Assembly: GCA_964548175.1 (NCBI GenBank)
Contig: CAZJQS010000017.1
Location: forward strand, 1-64,000
Length of the DNA stretch: 64,000 bases
Direction: 5' to 3'
Origin: JANQPA01 sp964548175
GTDB lineage: Bacteria > Bacteroidota > Bacteroidia > Chitinophagales > Saprospiraceae
In this document: positions 23,496 through 33,116 of the stretch, in pieces
Layout: each line of letters opens with the position of its first letter
Numbering within the stretch: position 1 is the first letter of the stretch
Program-made: the position numbers and the translations under genes
Notes under the pieces: generated by a model
What the model was told of the DNA's origin: nothing
Database searches by the model: none
What the model saw: the letters and a program-made list of their open reading frames with translations, nothing else

Positions 23496-25229
23496 ATGAA
23501 TAAAAGCGCTCTAGCTTTACCACGGACAAGGGAAAGGAGGTTTCTACCAGAAGAATTCAAACTAACCGTATGGTCCAGGTTAAAGCCCTACTATACTGAC
23601 CTGCAAAAGCGACCGATCAATAGCCTTCAAGACCTCGAAAACTGGATAGCCGACCGGAGTGAACTGGAGTCCGTTGTCAGTGAAGACTTTGCCTGGCGAT
23701 ACATCAAAATAACGGTCAACAGTGCTGACGAGCAAGCGATGGACCTCTACGAATACGCAGTCCAGGAATTGATGCCTAAGATTTTCTCTTTCGAAAACAC
23801 CCTCAACGAAAAGCTGGTCAACTCCCCCTTTGTGCATCAGCTGCATGGGGATCACTACCAGCTGTACCTTCGGCTTACCAGAAATGCCGCCAGCCTCTTT
23901 AACGAAGAAAACATTCCTCTGGCTACCGAAGTCCAGCTTAAATCAAAAGAATACGGCAAGATCTTTTCTGAGATGACCATAGGCATGGACGGAAAGCAGC
24001 TGACCCTGCAAAAAGCAGGCACCATATTGGAAGAAACGGATAGGAGCCTGCGTGAAACCGTTTATCACAAGATCAATAAACGCATTCTTCAGGACACGCC
24101 GCAGCTGGAGTCCCTTTTCGATTCCCTGTTGGAAAAAAGACATGAAATTGCGAAAAATGCAGGCTTCGCCAATTTCAGGGACTACAAATTCAGAGCGCTC
24201 AACCGCTTTGATTATACTACGCAAGATTGCGAAGATTTTCACCGCTCTATCGCCACTGAGATCCTCCCCATCATAGACGAGCTGAACGTCTACCGCAAAA
24301 AGAAAATGGATTTGCCTCATCTGCGCCCCTGGGACCTGAATGTAGACGCTACAGGGAAAGCACCGTTAAAACCGTTTGAGCATGTCCAAGAAATGGTGGA
24401 CAAAACCATTCGTTGCCTCGACCGCATCCACCCTGAATTCGGCTATGTCCTCCGGGTCATGCGGGAAATGAAGCACCTTGACCTGGAGTCGCGCAAAGGA
24501 AAAAGACCGGGAGGCTATAACATTCAGCTTTCTGCTACCGGCGTTCCTTTCATCTTCATGAACGCCACGCACTCCCTGAACGATATGCGCACCTTCCTGC
24601 ATGAAAGCGGACATGCCATTCATTCCTTTCTAACCAGAGACTTGTCGCTGACCGCTTCGCGAAGATTCCCTTCCGAGGTGTCAGAATTAGCAGCTATGTC
24701 TATGGAATTATTAAGTATGGATCATTGGGGCATATTCTTCGAGAATGAGGCCGATCTGAAAAGAGCCAGGATCAACCAGCTGGAGAATGTGATCAAAGTA
24801 CTGCCCTGGATCGCTGCTATCGACAAGTTCCAGCACTGGCTGTATACTCACCCTGCTCATACCCGCAAGGAACGACAGGAAACGTGGCTCGCTACTTATA
24901 GGGAATTCACTTCTTCAGAAATCGATAACTCAGAGCTCGAATCTTATGCCAAATATCTATGGCACAAGCAGCTTCACATTTTCGAAGTGCCGTTCTACTA
25001 TATCGAGTACGGCATGGCTCAGCTGGGCGCCATCGCCATATGGAAAAACTACCGGGAGGACCCTGAAAAAGCCGTAGCCGACTACAAGGCCGCACTTGAA
25101 CTGGGCTATACCCGCCCCATCAGCGAAATCTACGAAAGAGCCGGAATTGCTTTCGATTTCTCTCAAAACTATGTGGCGGAGTTAGGGAAATTCGTACAGT
25201 CCGAACTGGAAATGCTCATAGAACAATAG
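23496..25229 (+). CDS. pepF: M3 family oligoendopeptidase F-like metallopeptidase
   Basis: This 577-residue protein has no signal peptide. The zinc motif is HESGH (His369, Glu370, His373) within RTFLHESGHAIHSF. The third ligand is probably the Glu in SEVSELAAMSMELL. The C-terminal YIEYGMAQLGAIAIW block is typical of the PepF/M3 group. It degrades short peptides in the cytosol. The length matches the M3B family (about 560-600). A strong terminator lies just behind the gene. The symbol denotes family and is not proof of identical specificity. Confidence 0.9.
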   Translation: MNKSALALPRTRERRFLPEEFKLTVWSRLKPYYTDLQKRPINSLQDLENWIADRSELESVVSEDFAWRYIKITVNSADEQAMDLYEYAVQELMPKIFSFENTLNEKLVNSPFVHQLHGDHYQLYLRLTRNAASLFNEENIPLATEVQLKSKEYGKIFSEMTIGMDGKQLTLQKAGTILEETDRSLRETVYHKINKRILQDTPQLESLFDSLLEKRHEIAKNAGFANFRDYKFRALNRFDYTTQDCEDFHRSIATEILPIIDELNVYRKKKMDLPHLRPWDLNVDATGKAPLKPFEHVQEMVDKTIRCLDRIHPEFGYVLRVMREMKHLDLESRKGKRPGGYNIQLSATGVPFIFMNATHSLNDMRTFLHESGHAIHSFLTRDLSLTASRRFPSEVSELAAMSMELLSMDHWGIFFENEADLKRARINQLENVIKVLPWIAAIDKFQHWLYTHPAHTRKERQETWLATYREFTSSEIDNSELESYAKYLWHKQLHIFEVPFYYIEYGMAQLGAIAIWKNYREDPEKAVADYKAALELGYTRPISEIYERAGIAFDFSQNYVAELGKFVQSELEMLIEQ

Positions 25230-25243
25230 CTTCCTGCTACTGC

Positions 25244-25290
25244 AGGCTGCGTCAAAAGAGATACGACTTTTGACGCAGCCTCTTTCTTTA
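25244..25290 (+). terminator. Rho-independent terminator after the M3 peptidase gene
   Basis: A perfect 15-bp stem, AGGCTGCGTCAAAAG (25244-25258) with CTTTTGACGCAGCCT (25267-25281), has an 8-base loop and is followed by a T-rich run (ctttcttta). Confidence 0.85.
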
Positions 25291-25301
25291 ATAGATTTTC
25301 C

Positions 25302-25309
25302 TATCTTTG
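25302..25309 (+). promoter_or_regulatory. -7 promoter box of the GT2 gene
   Basis: TATCTTTG, matching TAnnTTTG, lies 26 bp before the start codon at 25335 and just behind the terminator. Confidence 0.45.
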
Positions 25310-25334
25310 CCGGCGAATCTACTTTAATACCTGC

Positions 25335-26090
25335 ATGTATAACGGAAAAAAGGTTATCGTCGTGCTCCCAGCTTACAATGCTGCGCTGACACTGGAAAAG
25401 ACCTACAAAGAAATCCCGCTCGACCTCGTGGATGAGATCATCCTTTGTGACGACGCCAGCAAGGACAATACCATCGAAGTGGCTAAAGATATCGGCATCA
25501 AGTACGTCATCCAACACGAAAAGAACAAAGGATACGGCGGCAATCAAAAATCCCTGTATAACAAGGCGCTCGAATTGGGAGGGGACATCATCATTATGCT
25601 GCACCCTGACTATCAGTATACTCCAAAGCTCATCCCGGCCATGGTCAGCATCATCGGAGATGGACTGTACTCCGTAGTTCTGGGCTCCAGAATTTTGGGT
25701 AACGGGGCGCTCAAAGGAGGAATGCCCCTGTACAAGTATATTGCCAACCGCTTTCTGACCTTCGTTCAAAACATTTTAGTTAACCACAAACTTTCAGAAT
25801 ACCACACAGGTTACCGTGCATTCAGCCGCGAAGTACTGACAAGCATCAACTTCAATAATAATTCCGACGATTTTGTCTTTGACAACGAAATGCTCTCGCA
25901 AATCATCTATGCCGATTTTCCCATAGCGGAAGTCACCTGCCCTACAAAATATTTTGAAGAAGCCTCTTCTATCAACTTTAAAAGGAGCGTGAAATACGGT
26001 TTAGGCGTATTGCGGGTGTCCTTCAACCATTACCTTCAGCGAAAAAGCCTGGCGCGGTTTGATTTGTACAAAAAAAACACGGAACAATAA
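25335..26090 (+). CDS. glycosyltransferase family 2 (DPM1-like)
   Basis: This 251-residue GT-A enzyme starts VVLPAYNAALTLEKTYKEIP, with a nucleotide-sugar-binding CDDASKDNT and the metal motif region HPDYQYTP. The pattern (GYGGNQKSLYNKAL, FVFDNEMLSQI) resembles dolichol/undecaprenyl-phosphate mannosyl- or glucosyltransferases. These charge a polyprenyl phosphate with one sugar at the inner face of the membrane. No membrane helices are fused to it. The next gene, TIGR02757, is 18 bp downstream, so they may be co-transcribed. The sugar donor cannot be told. Confidence 0.85.
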   Translation: MYNGKKVIVVLPAYNAALTLEKTYKEIPLDLVDEIILCDDASKDNTIEVAKDIGIKYVIQHEKNKGYGGNQKSLYNKALELGGDIIIMLHPDYQYTPKLIPAMVSIIGDGLYSVVLGSRILGNGALKGGMPLYKYIANRFLTFVQNILVNHKLSEYHTGYRAFSREVLTSINFNNNSDDFVFDNEMLSQIIYADFPIAEVTCPTKYFEEASSINFKRSVKYGLGVLRVSFNHYLQRKSLARFDLYKKNTEQ

Positions 26091-26107
26091 AGGCGTTTAA
26101 GAGCAAT

Positions 26108-26917
26108 ATGGGGCAACAGGAACTGAAGCAATTGTTAAATCATTTCGCCGAAAAATTCAATCATCCTTCTTTCATTCAAACGGATCCGATCAGCATCCCC
26201 CATACTTTCAGCAAAAAGCAGGACATTGAGATCATGGGGTTTTGGGTGGCTATGCTGGCCTGGGGACAGAGAGTCACTATTATCAATAAAGCCAGAGAAC
26301 TGATCGAATTAATGGATGAGGCGCCTCACGATTTTATCCTAAATCATGAGGAAAAAGACAGGAAAGCGTTCCTGGATTTCAAACACCGCACCTTCCAATC
26401 CATCGATACGCTTTATTTTCTGGAATTCTTCCAACATTACTACCAGCATAACCACTCTCTGGAGGATGCTTTTTCCCGGTTTTTACCTCCCGAAGCCCCC
26501 AACATAAAACCGGCCCTGGTTGGATTTCACGAGCTTTTTTTTGAGCTGGATCACGCCCCTCAGCGCACCCGGAAACACGTGGCTACCCCGGCCCGAAAAT
26601 CAAGCTGTAAACGGCTGAATATGTTCCTGCGGTGGATGGTCCGGAATGACGGGCAAGGCGTAGATTTCGGGCTTTGGACCAACATTCGCCCGCATCAACT
26701 AATGATCCCTTTAGATGTCCATGTGGAACGCATCGCACGAAGGCTCGGATTGCTGGAGCGCAAACAAACGGACTGGCTTGCCGTGGAAGAATTAACCGAC
26801 AAGCTGAAAATGATCGATCCGGAAGACCCCGTTCGTTTTGATTTTGCTTTGTTTGGGATGGGGGTGCTGGAAGAAGAGCCGCTCGAAACGATCCTGCGAT
26901 CGTTCGGGCTGGAGTAA
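26108..26917 (+). CDS. TIGR02757 family protein
   Basis: This 269-residue soluble protein reads SIPHTFSKKQDIEIMGFWVAMLAWGQRVTIIN near residue 35 and CKRLNMFLRWMVRNDGQGVDFGLW in the middle, a pattern I recognise from the conserved family TIGR02757 (DUF2400). The second half (DVHVERIARRLGLLERKQTDW, DPEDPVRFDFALFGMG) resembles the helix-hairpin-helix fold of DNA glycosylases, but the function is not established. It follows the GT2 gene closely and converges with the DUF4783 gene 7 bp beyond its end. Confidence 0.85.
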   Translation: MGQQELKQLLNHFAEKFNHPSFIQTDPISIPHTFSKKQDIEIMGFWVAMLAWGQRVTIINKARELIELMDEAPHDFILNHEEKDRKAFLDFKHRTFQSIDTLYFLEFFQHYYQHNHSLEDAFSRFLPPEAPNIKPALVGFHELFFELDHAPQRTRKHVATPARKSSCKRLNMFLRWMVRNDGQGVDFGLWTNIRPHQLMIPLDVHVERIARRLGLLERKQTDWLAVEELTDKLKMIDPEDPVRFDFALFGMGVLEEEPLETILRSFGLE

Positions 26918-26923
26918 GTTCCT

Positions 26924-27304
26924 TTATTCCTTGTCAAAACGCACCTCCTGAATGAGATGTTGCTCGCCATTAACGCGCATATACAGATAGACCCGAAAAA
27001 CAGCACTTTCAGCCACCAGGTTACCAATGCAATAAACAGAGTCTTTGCTCTTTGAGGTCCCTCTGTGAACCTGCGAATACCCTTTCGGGGGGTACTTGCT
27101 AAAAAAGGCGCTCAGCTTTTTCGTCGCTTCGGATTTGTTGTACACATCCTCATCATTTAGGATGGCCAACTCGACCGTGTCGTCCAAATAAACGCTGATC
27201 CCTTCCACATCTCCGCGACCTATAGCCCGGGTAATTTCAGCTATATTCAGCCCCGAAAATAAATAAATACTTCCCGCCACTAAACAATAAATCATGGTTT
27301 TCAT
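26924..27304 (-). CDS. DUF4783 domain protein (NTF2-like, exported)
   Basis: This 126-residue protein starts with a hydrophobic export segment (MIYCLVAGSIYLFSGLN). It continues IAEITRAIGRGDVEGISVYLDDTVELAIL and FFSKYPPKGYSQVHRGTSK, the pattern of DUF4783, a small NTF2/SnoaL-like fold common in Bacteroidota. No active site can be assigned. It lies tail to tail with the TIGR02757 gene with a 6-bp gap. No promoter box is clear upstream. Confidence 0.78.
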   Translation of the reverse strand: MKTMIYCLVAGSIYLFSGLNIAEITRAIGRGDVEGISVYLDDTVELAILNDEDVYNKSEATKKLSAFFSKYPPKGYSQVHRGTSKSKDSVYCIGNLVAESAVFRVYLYMRVNGEQHLIQEVRFDKE

Positions 27305-27629
27305 AGCGCATCTGAGTTATTTTTCCTTTTGGTTTTAAGACGTAAAAAAAATCAATAGTAACAATTCAACAGAATTTTTCCCGAAGTTGTATCAAAACGT
27401 CTTTTGCTGCAAACCCTAAAAAATACATTCCAGGTTAATCCTAAACGCTAAAACCCCACTTCGTATTACATTTTTTGTCAACCGATACCGATAACCCTGC
27501 AGGAAAGGGTTAAAATTCGTCTTCCTTATTTTTCTACTTATGGTTTCATAAGCCTATTTTTGTTCACGCATTAATGACTGAGAAAAAACCTGCATCAAGA
27601 TTTATCAGTTACTCAAATAAAATACCATT
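27305..27629. promoter_or_regulatory. divergent intergenic region with gpmI promoter box
   Basis: These 325 bp lie between the divergent DUF4783 gene and gpmI. TATTTTTG at 27555-27562 matches TAnnTTTG for the plus-strand gene. The predicted leader is about 60 bp. No other motif is convincing. Confidence 0.4.
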
Positions 27630-29162
27630 ATGGCTTTTAATCGCAACATGCTAATCATCCTTGATGGGTGGGGACACGGCCCCAAGCCCGAAGTCAGCGC
27701 CATCGCCCAGGCGAATACCCCCTTTATGGACAGCCTCTATGAGCAGTATCCTCATGCTGAGTTGGTTACGTTTGGAGAAGAGGTAGGCCTCCCAGAAGGG
27801 CAAATGGGGAATTCCGAGGTAGGGCACCTTAACATAGGCGCCGGCAGAATCGTCTATCAGGAATTGGCGCGGATCAATAAAGCCATCAAAGAAAAAGCCC
27901 TGCACGAGAACGCAACCTTGCTGGATGCCCTGCACTACGCCAAAGAGAACAAAAAGAACGTACACCTCATGGGCCTCGTTTCTGATGGAGGCGTCCATTC
28001 CCACATCAACCATCTCAAAGCACTTTGTGATATCATGAAAGAGCAAGGGATGGAGAAGATTTACATTCATGCCTTCATGGACGGCCGCGACACAGATCCT
28101 AAATCAGGCCACGGCTATCTGAAAGAACTCTTAAACCATATTGAAAATAATCCCGCTGAATTGGCTTCTGTTATCGGCCGGTATTATGCCATGGACAGAG
28201 ACAAACGCTGGGAACGCGTCAAGCTGGCCTATGACCTCATGGTCAAAGGTGAGGGAGAAAAAACCACCGATGCGCTGGACACCATCCGGCAACGTTACGA
28301 TAGAAACGAAACCGATGAATTCCTCAAACCAATCGTCTGCACCGACCAGAAAGGCCATCCTAAGGCGGTTCTGCATGAAAATGATCTGCTCATCTGTTTT
28401 AATTTCAGGACCGACCGCCCCCGGGAAATCTCTATCGTTCTGACCCAAAAGGACATGCCGGACTACGGAATGCATACCCTTCCGTTGCGTTATGTAACGA
28501 TGACCCGCTACGACGACACCTTCAGGAACGTCGACGTTTTGTTTCACAAAAAAGATCTGAAAAACACTATAGGGGAGGTCTTGTCCAAAGCCAGTAAAAA
28601 ACAGGTTCGCATTGCAGAAACCGAAAAGTATCCCCATGTGACTTTCTTTTTCAACGGCGGTCAGGAAGAGCCGTTTGAAGGAGAGCGGCGCATACTGATC
28701 CCCTCTCCAAAGGTGGCTACTTATGATCTTCAACCGGAGATGAGCGCATATGAAGTAACAGAGGCCATGGTTAAGGACATCCGCGAAAACCAGCCGGATT
28801 TTGTCTGTCTTAATTACGCGAATCCGGACATGGTCGGTCATACCGGCGTTTTCGAAGCCGCCGTAAAAGCAGCCGAAACGGTGGATATCTGCTTGAAAAA
28901 GCTGCTGTCCGTTGGTGATGAATTTGGTTACCATGCCATCATCATTGCCGACCACGGCAATTCAGACTATATGATCAATGATAACGGAACGCCCAATACC
29001 GCTCATACCATGAACCCGGTGCCTTGTATCTTTTATGGAAAAAAGGCGGTAGGCGCACGGGTAAAAGATGGAAAACTCGCAGATATAGCGCCGACACTGC
29101 TCCACTTGTTTGGGATTACTCCTCCTGAAGAAATGGATGGTAATAACTTGATTGAAATGTAA
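27630..29162 (+). CDS. gpmI: 2,3-bisphosphoglycerate-independent phosphoglycerate mutase
   Basis: This 510-residue protein has the normal iPGM length. The N-terminal LIILDGWGHG carries the first metal-binding Asp, and MGNSEVGHLNIGAGRIVYQE has the catalytic Ser near residue 62. The inserted phosphotransferase domain includes HAFMDGRDTDPKSG and NFRTDRPREI. The closing metal motifs are NYANPDMVGHTG and IADHGNSDYM. It interconverts 3- and 2-phosphoglycerate in glycolysis and gluconeogenesis using two Mn ions, in the cytosol. It is monocistronic, with a terminator-like hairpin behind it. Confidence 0.95.
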   Translation: MAFNRNMLIILDGWGHGPKPEVSAIAQANTPFMDSLYEQYPHAELVTFGEEVGLPEGQMGNSEVGHLNIGAGRIVYQELARINKAIKEKALHENATLLDALHYAKENKKNVHLMGLVSDGGVHSHINHLKALCDIMKEQGMEKIYIHAFMDGRDTDPKSGHGYLKELLNHIENNPAELASVIGRYYAMDRDKRWERVKLAYDLMVKGEGEKTTDALDTIRQRYDRNETDEFLKPIVCTDQKGHPKAVLHENDLLICFNFRTDRPREISIVLTQKDMPDYGMHTLPLRYVTMTRYDDTFRNVDVLFHKKDLKNTIGEVLSKASKKQVRIAETEKYPHVTFFFNGGQEEPFEGERRILIPSPKVATYDLQPEMSAYEVTEAMVKDIRENQPDFVCLNYANPDMVGHTGVFEAAVKAAETVDICLKKLLSVGDEFGYHAIIIADHGNSDYMINDNGTPNTAHTMNPVPCIFYGKKAVGARVKDGKLADIAPTLLHLFGITPPEEMDGNNLIEM

Positions 29163-29180
29163 GGACAAATAAGATCAATA

Positions 29181-29225
29181 AGCCCCGACGCTCGCCCACT
29201 GGCTTTGCGCTCCGGGCTTCCTTTA
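29181..29225 (+). terminator. terminator-like hairpin after gpmI
   Basis: agccccgacgc (29181-29191) pairs imperfectly with gcgctccgggct (29207-29218), with an internal mismatch, and tcctttat follows. It is a moderate candidate only. Confidence 0.4.
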
Positions 29226-29240
29226 TATAATAAACCGACT

Positions 29241-29807
29241 ATGCATCAAACTTTTCAAAATCTGCTCTTTCTTTTAATCCTGGTATCCGCATGTAATGTT
29301 GAGGCTCCTCAAAGTACGCCCGCAGACGTCCCCAACCGCTATTACGACCTGCATACTTATTTCGAACAGGAAATCGAACGCCTGAATAAGGAACAACCTG
29401 CCGTTTCGAAAACGGTCATCCTCAATGGAGAAAAAGAAGAGCAAACCGTCAAAAACATCGATTTTGCTGATGAATTCCTCATCTTCCGAGAGTCTCATAT
29501 CAATAAAGTTTCCTGGTGGGGCAAGTATGAAGGCGATACTACTTACTACAACAATGAAAAACAACAGATCAAAAAGATCCGGTATACCACAGATGACGAG
29601 GAATTGAAAACAAAAGTCATTCACATATCCTTTTCTCCGGCGAAGCAGATAGACAGTCTATACATTCTCAATGCTACTCATAGTCCGACCATATCTACCA
29701 AACAAGAGTTGATCTATGTCCCGAAAATCAGTTATGAGATCTTTAGCCGGGAAAAAGTAGCCCTATCTAAAAACAGGGAAGTAATGATAAAGGGAATATT
29801 CGAATAA
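29241..29807 (+). CDS. hypothetical lipoprotein
   Basis: This protein has 188 residues from the ATG at 29241. An earlier in-frame start at 29205 would put 12 residues before the signal. The lipobox is LILVSAC (Cys about 17). The mature part starts with VPNRYYDLHTYFEQEIERLN, a helical segment, and then beta strands (SKTVILNGEKEEQTVKNIDF, NNEKQQIKKIRYTTDDEE). I do not recognise the family. It reads like the many small Bacteroidota lipoproteins that accompany gene borders. It lies between gpmI and an AT-rich spacer. Confidence 0.7.
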   Translation: MHQTFQNLLFLLILVSACNVEAPQSTPADVPNRYYDLHTYFEQEIERLNKEQPAVSKTVILNGEKEEQTVKNIDFADEFLIFRESHINKVSWWGKYEGDTTYYNNEKQQIKKIRYTTDDEELKTKVIHISFSPAKQIDSLYILNATHSPTISTKQELIYVPKISYEIFSREKVALSKNREVMIKGIFE

Positions 29808-30183
29808 AGCCGAAAAAAAAAGAGGCAGCGCTACCACAGCACTACCTCAGCCCTAACCAAATAAAACCAAATTATAAATCTTTACCTTGTATCTTATTAC
29901 AAATGTACACACTTATTGTAAAAAATACAATTACAAATTTGATAAAAACCCGGAAAGAAATCTGGATTTGATATTGTAAAAAAGCTTCTTTTTAAAAAAA
30001 TCCCAAATCAAGCTGAAGGGAAGGTGGATTTTAGGTTTCGTAAAAAGATAAGCTTCGCCAATTTAAAATTTTTAAAATCATTTCATCTATTTTTGAAATA
30101 AAATTTTTCAGTTTTAGGGTTCCTAAAATTTTTTTATTGATTCTGGAATTTAGATTTTTCCATAAAAAACAACTGCCTTGTCC
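29808..30183. other. AT-rich intergenic spacer
   Basis: This stretch is strongly AT-rich compared with its surroundings. An imperfect hairpin at 29831-29857 (gaggcagcgct/agcactacctc) follows a run of A. TATTTTTG at 30088-30095 could be the -7 box of the M28 peptidase gene. No coding frame is supported. Confidence 0.4.
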
Positions 30184-31584
30184 ATGAGATCAGATAGAAT
30201 CGTTCTCCTACTTTTGTCTTTTTTTTATTGCCATGCAACATTGAGCGCCCAAAAGGACAAGATCCTTGAAGAAGATGCTTTTTTCATTCGCTCTATCTAT
30301 GATGAAGCGTTAACGGAAGGGAAAGCCTATGACTGGCTCAACTATTTGTCACTACGCATCGGAGGCCGTCTAAGTGGCTCCCCGCAGGCGGCCGCGGCTG
30401 TGGAGTATACCAGACAACAATTAGACCGGCTGGGGCTTGATACCGTTTACTTGCAGGAGTGCATGGTCCCCTACTGGATAAGAGGAGAAAAAGAGCAAGT
30501 GCGTATTGTCAACAGCACCAAGATCGGCAGCCTTGATCTCAACGCACTGGCTCTTGGCAACTCTGTGGGCACCGGTCCTTTAGGACTGACAGCTGAGGTG
30601 ATCGAGGTCAGAAGCCTGGCCGAGGTGGACAGCCTGGGAGAGGAGGTCGCCGGTAAGATCGTCTTTTACAACCGCCCCATGGATCCCACCCAGCTCAATA
30701 CGTTCTATGCTTACGGAGGGGCGGTCGATCAGCGAGGCTTCGGCCCGGCTACTGCCGCTAAATACGGCGCAGCGGCAGCTATCGTCCGCTCTATGACCAA
30801 TCGCTCTGATGACATCCCACATACCGGCTCCACTATTAATGACGACCGGTATCCGCTCATTCCCTCCGTTGCCATCAGCACCAATGATGCAGACCTGCTC
30901 AGCGAACTGCTCAAGCAGGAAAACGTCAGGGTTTATATGCGGACTACCTGTGAGAACCTGCCCCCGGTGAAGTCTTACAATGTGATCGGGGAGATTTATG
31001 GCAGCGAATATCCTGATGAGATCATTCTGGTAGGCGGCCATCTCGATTCATGGGATGTGGGCACCGGCGCTCATGATGACGGCGCAGGCTGTGTACATGC
31101 CATGGATGTATTGCACCTGCTCAAACGTTTGAATTATCAGCCGAAAAGAACAATCCGGTGCGTGTTGTTCATGAACGAAGAGAACGGCCTTGCCGGCGCC
31201 ACCGCTTACCAGAAAGCCTCTTTTGAAAAGAACGAATTCCATATGGCCGCTATAGAATCGGACCGGGGAGGATTTACCCCACGCGGTTTTTCAGCCGACG
31301 GGGACGAAAGCATCTTTAACAAAAAACTCGCCAAAGTACTGAAATGGCTGCCTCTGCTTGAGCCATACGGCCTGAACTTCACCACCGGCGGATCGGGCGC
31401 CGACATATCCGGACTAAAGCCTCAGAAAGGACTGCTTTTTGGCTTCGTTCCGGATTCGCAGCGCTACTTTGACTATCATCACACCCCAATAGATGGCTTG
31501 GATGTCGTAAATAAACGAGAATTGCATCTTGGTGCAGCGGCCATTACCAGTTTAGTTTATTTGCTCGATAAATATGGAATTTAA
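30184..31584 (+). CDS. M28 family metallopeptidase (carboxypeptidase Q-like), exported
   Basis: The protein has 466 residues from the ATG at 30184; a TTG at 30178 adds two residues. The signal peptide ends near TLSAQ. The N-terminal part holds a PA-domain insert (residues about 120-250). The M28 zinc ligands are visible: His and Asp in GGHLDSWDVGTGAHDDGAG, Glu-Glu in FMNEENGLAGATAY, Asp in IESDRGG and the final His in YFDYHHTPIDGLD. It should cleave peptides or dipeptides in the periplasm or outside the cell. hpt follows 11 bp downstream, so co-transcription is possible. Confidence 0.88.
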   Translation: MRSDRIVLLLLSFFYCHATLSAQKDKILEEDAFFIRSIYDEALTEGKAYDWLNYLSLRIGGRLSGSPQAAAAVEYTRQQLDRLGLDTVYLQECMVPYWIRGEKEQVRIVNSTKIGSLDLNALALGNSVGTGPLGLTAEVIEVRSLAEVDSLGEEVAGKIVFYNRPMDPTQLNTFYAYGGAVDQRGFGPATAAKYGAAAAIVRSMTNRSDDIPHTGSTINDDRYPLIPSVAISTNDADLLSELLKQENVRVYMRTTCENLPPVKSYNVIGEIYGSEYPDEIILVGGHLDSWDVGTGAHDDGAGCVHAMDVLHLLKRLNYQPKRTIRCVLFMNEENGLAGATAYQKASFEKNEFHMAAIESDRGGFTPRGFSADGDESIFNKKLAKVLKWLPLLEPYGLNFTTGGSGADISGLKPQKGLLFGFVPDSQRYFDYHHTPIDGLDVVNKRELHLGAAAITSLVYLLDKYGI

Positions 31585-31595
31585 ATAACAAGACC

Positions 31596-32138
31596 ATGAC
31601 CGATCAAAAGATTTCTGTAGGAGGGCTCCCCTTTAAACCCTACCTTACCTCAGACGTGATTGCACAAAAAATACAGGAAATGGCAAAGGCCATGAGAAAG
31701 GAATACGAAGGCAAAAACCCCATTTTCCTGGCCGTCCTTAACGGCGCCTTTGTATTCGCCGCCGATCTGATCAGAGCACTCAATATAGAACTGGAGATCA
31801 CCTTTATTAAGTTGTCTTCTTATGACGGTCTGCAATCTACAAAAGAGGTCAAAACCCTCATTGGACTAGATATGGAACTGCAGGGAAGACCAGTGGTGAT
31901 CGTAGAAGATATTGTGGATTCCGGGAAAACACTCTGGGATTTTATTCCGGTCCTGACCAGATTCAAACCGGCCAGTGTAGATATTGCCGCACTCCTGCTC
32001 AAGTCGGAGGAACTAAGATATCCGCTGGAAGTTAAATTCTTTGGTTTTGATATTCCTCCTAAATTTGTAGTCGGTTACGGAATGGACTATAACGGATTAG
32101 GGAGAGAGTTGAAAAGTATATATCAATTAGCAGATTAA
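31596..32138 (+). CDS. hpt: hypoxanthine phosphoribosyltransferase
   Basis: This 180-residue cytosolic type I phosphoribosyltransferase has the PRPP-binding signature VVIVEDIVDSGKTL near residue 105. ELEITFIKLSSYDGLQST supplies the flexible loop with the Ser-Tyr dipeptide typical of HPRT, and FGFDIPPKFVVGYGMDYN is the usual C-terminal block. It salvages hypoxanthine and guanine to IMP and GMP. It sits between an exported peptidase and an inositol-phosphatase-like gene with short gaps. Confidence 0.92.
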   Translation: MTDQKISVGGLPFKPYLTSDVIAQKIQEMAKAMRKEYEGKNPIFLAVLNGAFVFAADLIRALNIELEITFIKLSSYDGLQSTKEVKTLIGLDMELQGRPVVIVEDIVDSGKTLWDFIPVLTRFKPASVDIAALLLKSEELRYPLEVKFFGFDIPPKFVVGYGMDYNGLGRELKSIYQLAD

Positions 32139-32183
32139 GGTTGTATATAATCTTGGTCGGAGTTGTGGCTCTGCCTTACCATT

Positions 32184-32996
32184 ATGATAGACACAAATAT
32201 ACTACAAGCACTTTGCCAACAAGCGCTTCCTGTCGTCAGAAAAGCGGGAGCATTCATAAAAGGCGAGTTAGGCAAAGTTGCCTCACACGAAGTTGAGATC
32301 AAAAGCCTAAACAGCCTTGTTAGCTATGTAGACCGAGGGGCGGAGGAAATACTGGTATCGGGCCTGAGATCGCTTTTACCGGAAGCAGGCTTTTTTACAG
32401 AAGAAGATACCGTAACCAATGATGCGAAGCCTCTTCGCTGGATTATAGATCCCCTGGACGGCACAACCAACTTTCTGTTTCAGCTTCCCGTTTTTTCCGT
32501 CAGTGTAGGGTTGGAGGCTGATGGGGAATTAGTGCTGGGCATCGTTTATGAAATCAACCAAGACGAATGTTTTTATGCCTGGAAAAACGGCGGCGCCTAC
32601 CTGAACGATCATCCCATCCGGGTTAGTCATCGCAATAATCTGAAAGAAAGCCTGATCGCAACCGGTTTCCCTTACTACGATTACGCCTTGATGGACCAAT
32701 ATTTCAAAGCTATGACTGGATTTATCCGGGAAACACGAGGCTTAAGGCGTTTGGGCTCAGCCGCTGTGGATCTGGCTTATGTTGCTTGCGGGCGTTTTGA
32801 TGCCTTTTTCGAGTACAGCCTGAGTTTATGGGACATTGCCGGCGGAATTGTGCTGGTCAGAGAGGCCGGCGGCAAAGTAACGGATTTTCGCGGGCGGGAA
32901 GAAGGGCTTAGCGGTAAAGAGGTTTTAGCCTGCAGCGCCCAGCTATATGAAGCCAGCCGACGCATTGTGGAGGAGGCCTTTTATGAAAAGAGTTAA
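32184..32996 (+). CDS. inositol monophosphatase family protein
   Basis: This protein has 270 residues from the ATG at 32184; an in-frame TTG at 32163 is less likely. It has both IMPase signatures: WIIDPLDGTTNFLFQLP (metal-binding DPLDGTT) and SLWDIAGGIVLVREAGG, plus the first Glu in FFTEEDT. It dephosphorylates inositol phosphate or similar sugar phosphates using Mg, in the cytosol. It could also be a CysQ- or FBPase-like phosphatase, and sequence alone does not settle this. It lies 45 bp after hpt. Confidence 0.88.
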   Translation: MIDTNILQALCQQALPVVRKAGAFIKGELGKVASHEVEIKSLNSLVSYVDRGAEEILVSGLRSLLPEAGFFTEEDTVTNDAKPLRWIIDPLDGTTNFLFQLPVFSVSVGLEADGELVLGIVYEINQDECFYAWKNGGAYLNDHPIRVSHRNNLKESLIATGFPYYDYALMDQYFKAMTGFIRETRGLRRLGSAAVDLAYVACGRFDAFFEYSLSLWDIAGGIVLVREAGGKVTDFRGREEGLSGKEVLACSAQLYEASRRIVEEAFYEKS

Positions 32997-33116
32997 ACTT
33001 TTCTATTTTCCAGCGACCATAGAACGAACTGGTCTATTCCTTCATACTTTTTATCGAACAATTGACCAAAGCCAGATAATTAAAGCTAAATTCGGGCAAT
33101 TACATTTCTGACAATT

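Noticed and set aside
28131..28955. Long frame antisense to gpmI
   Set aside because: It is a shadow frame inside a conserved enzyme gene.
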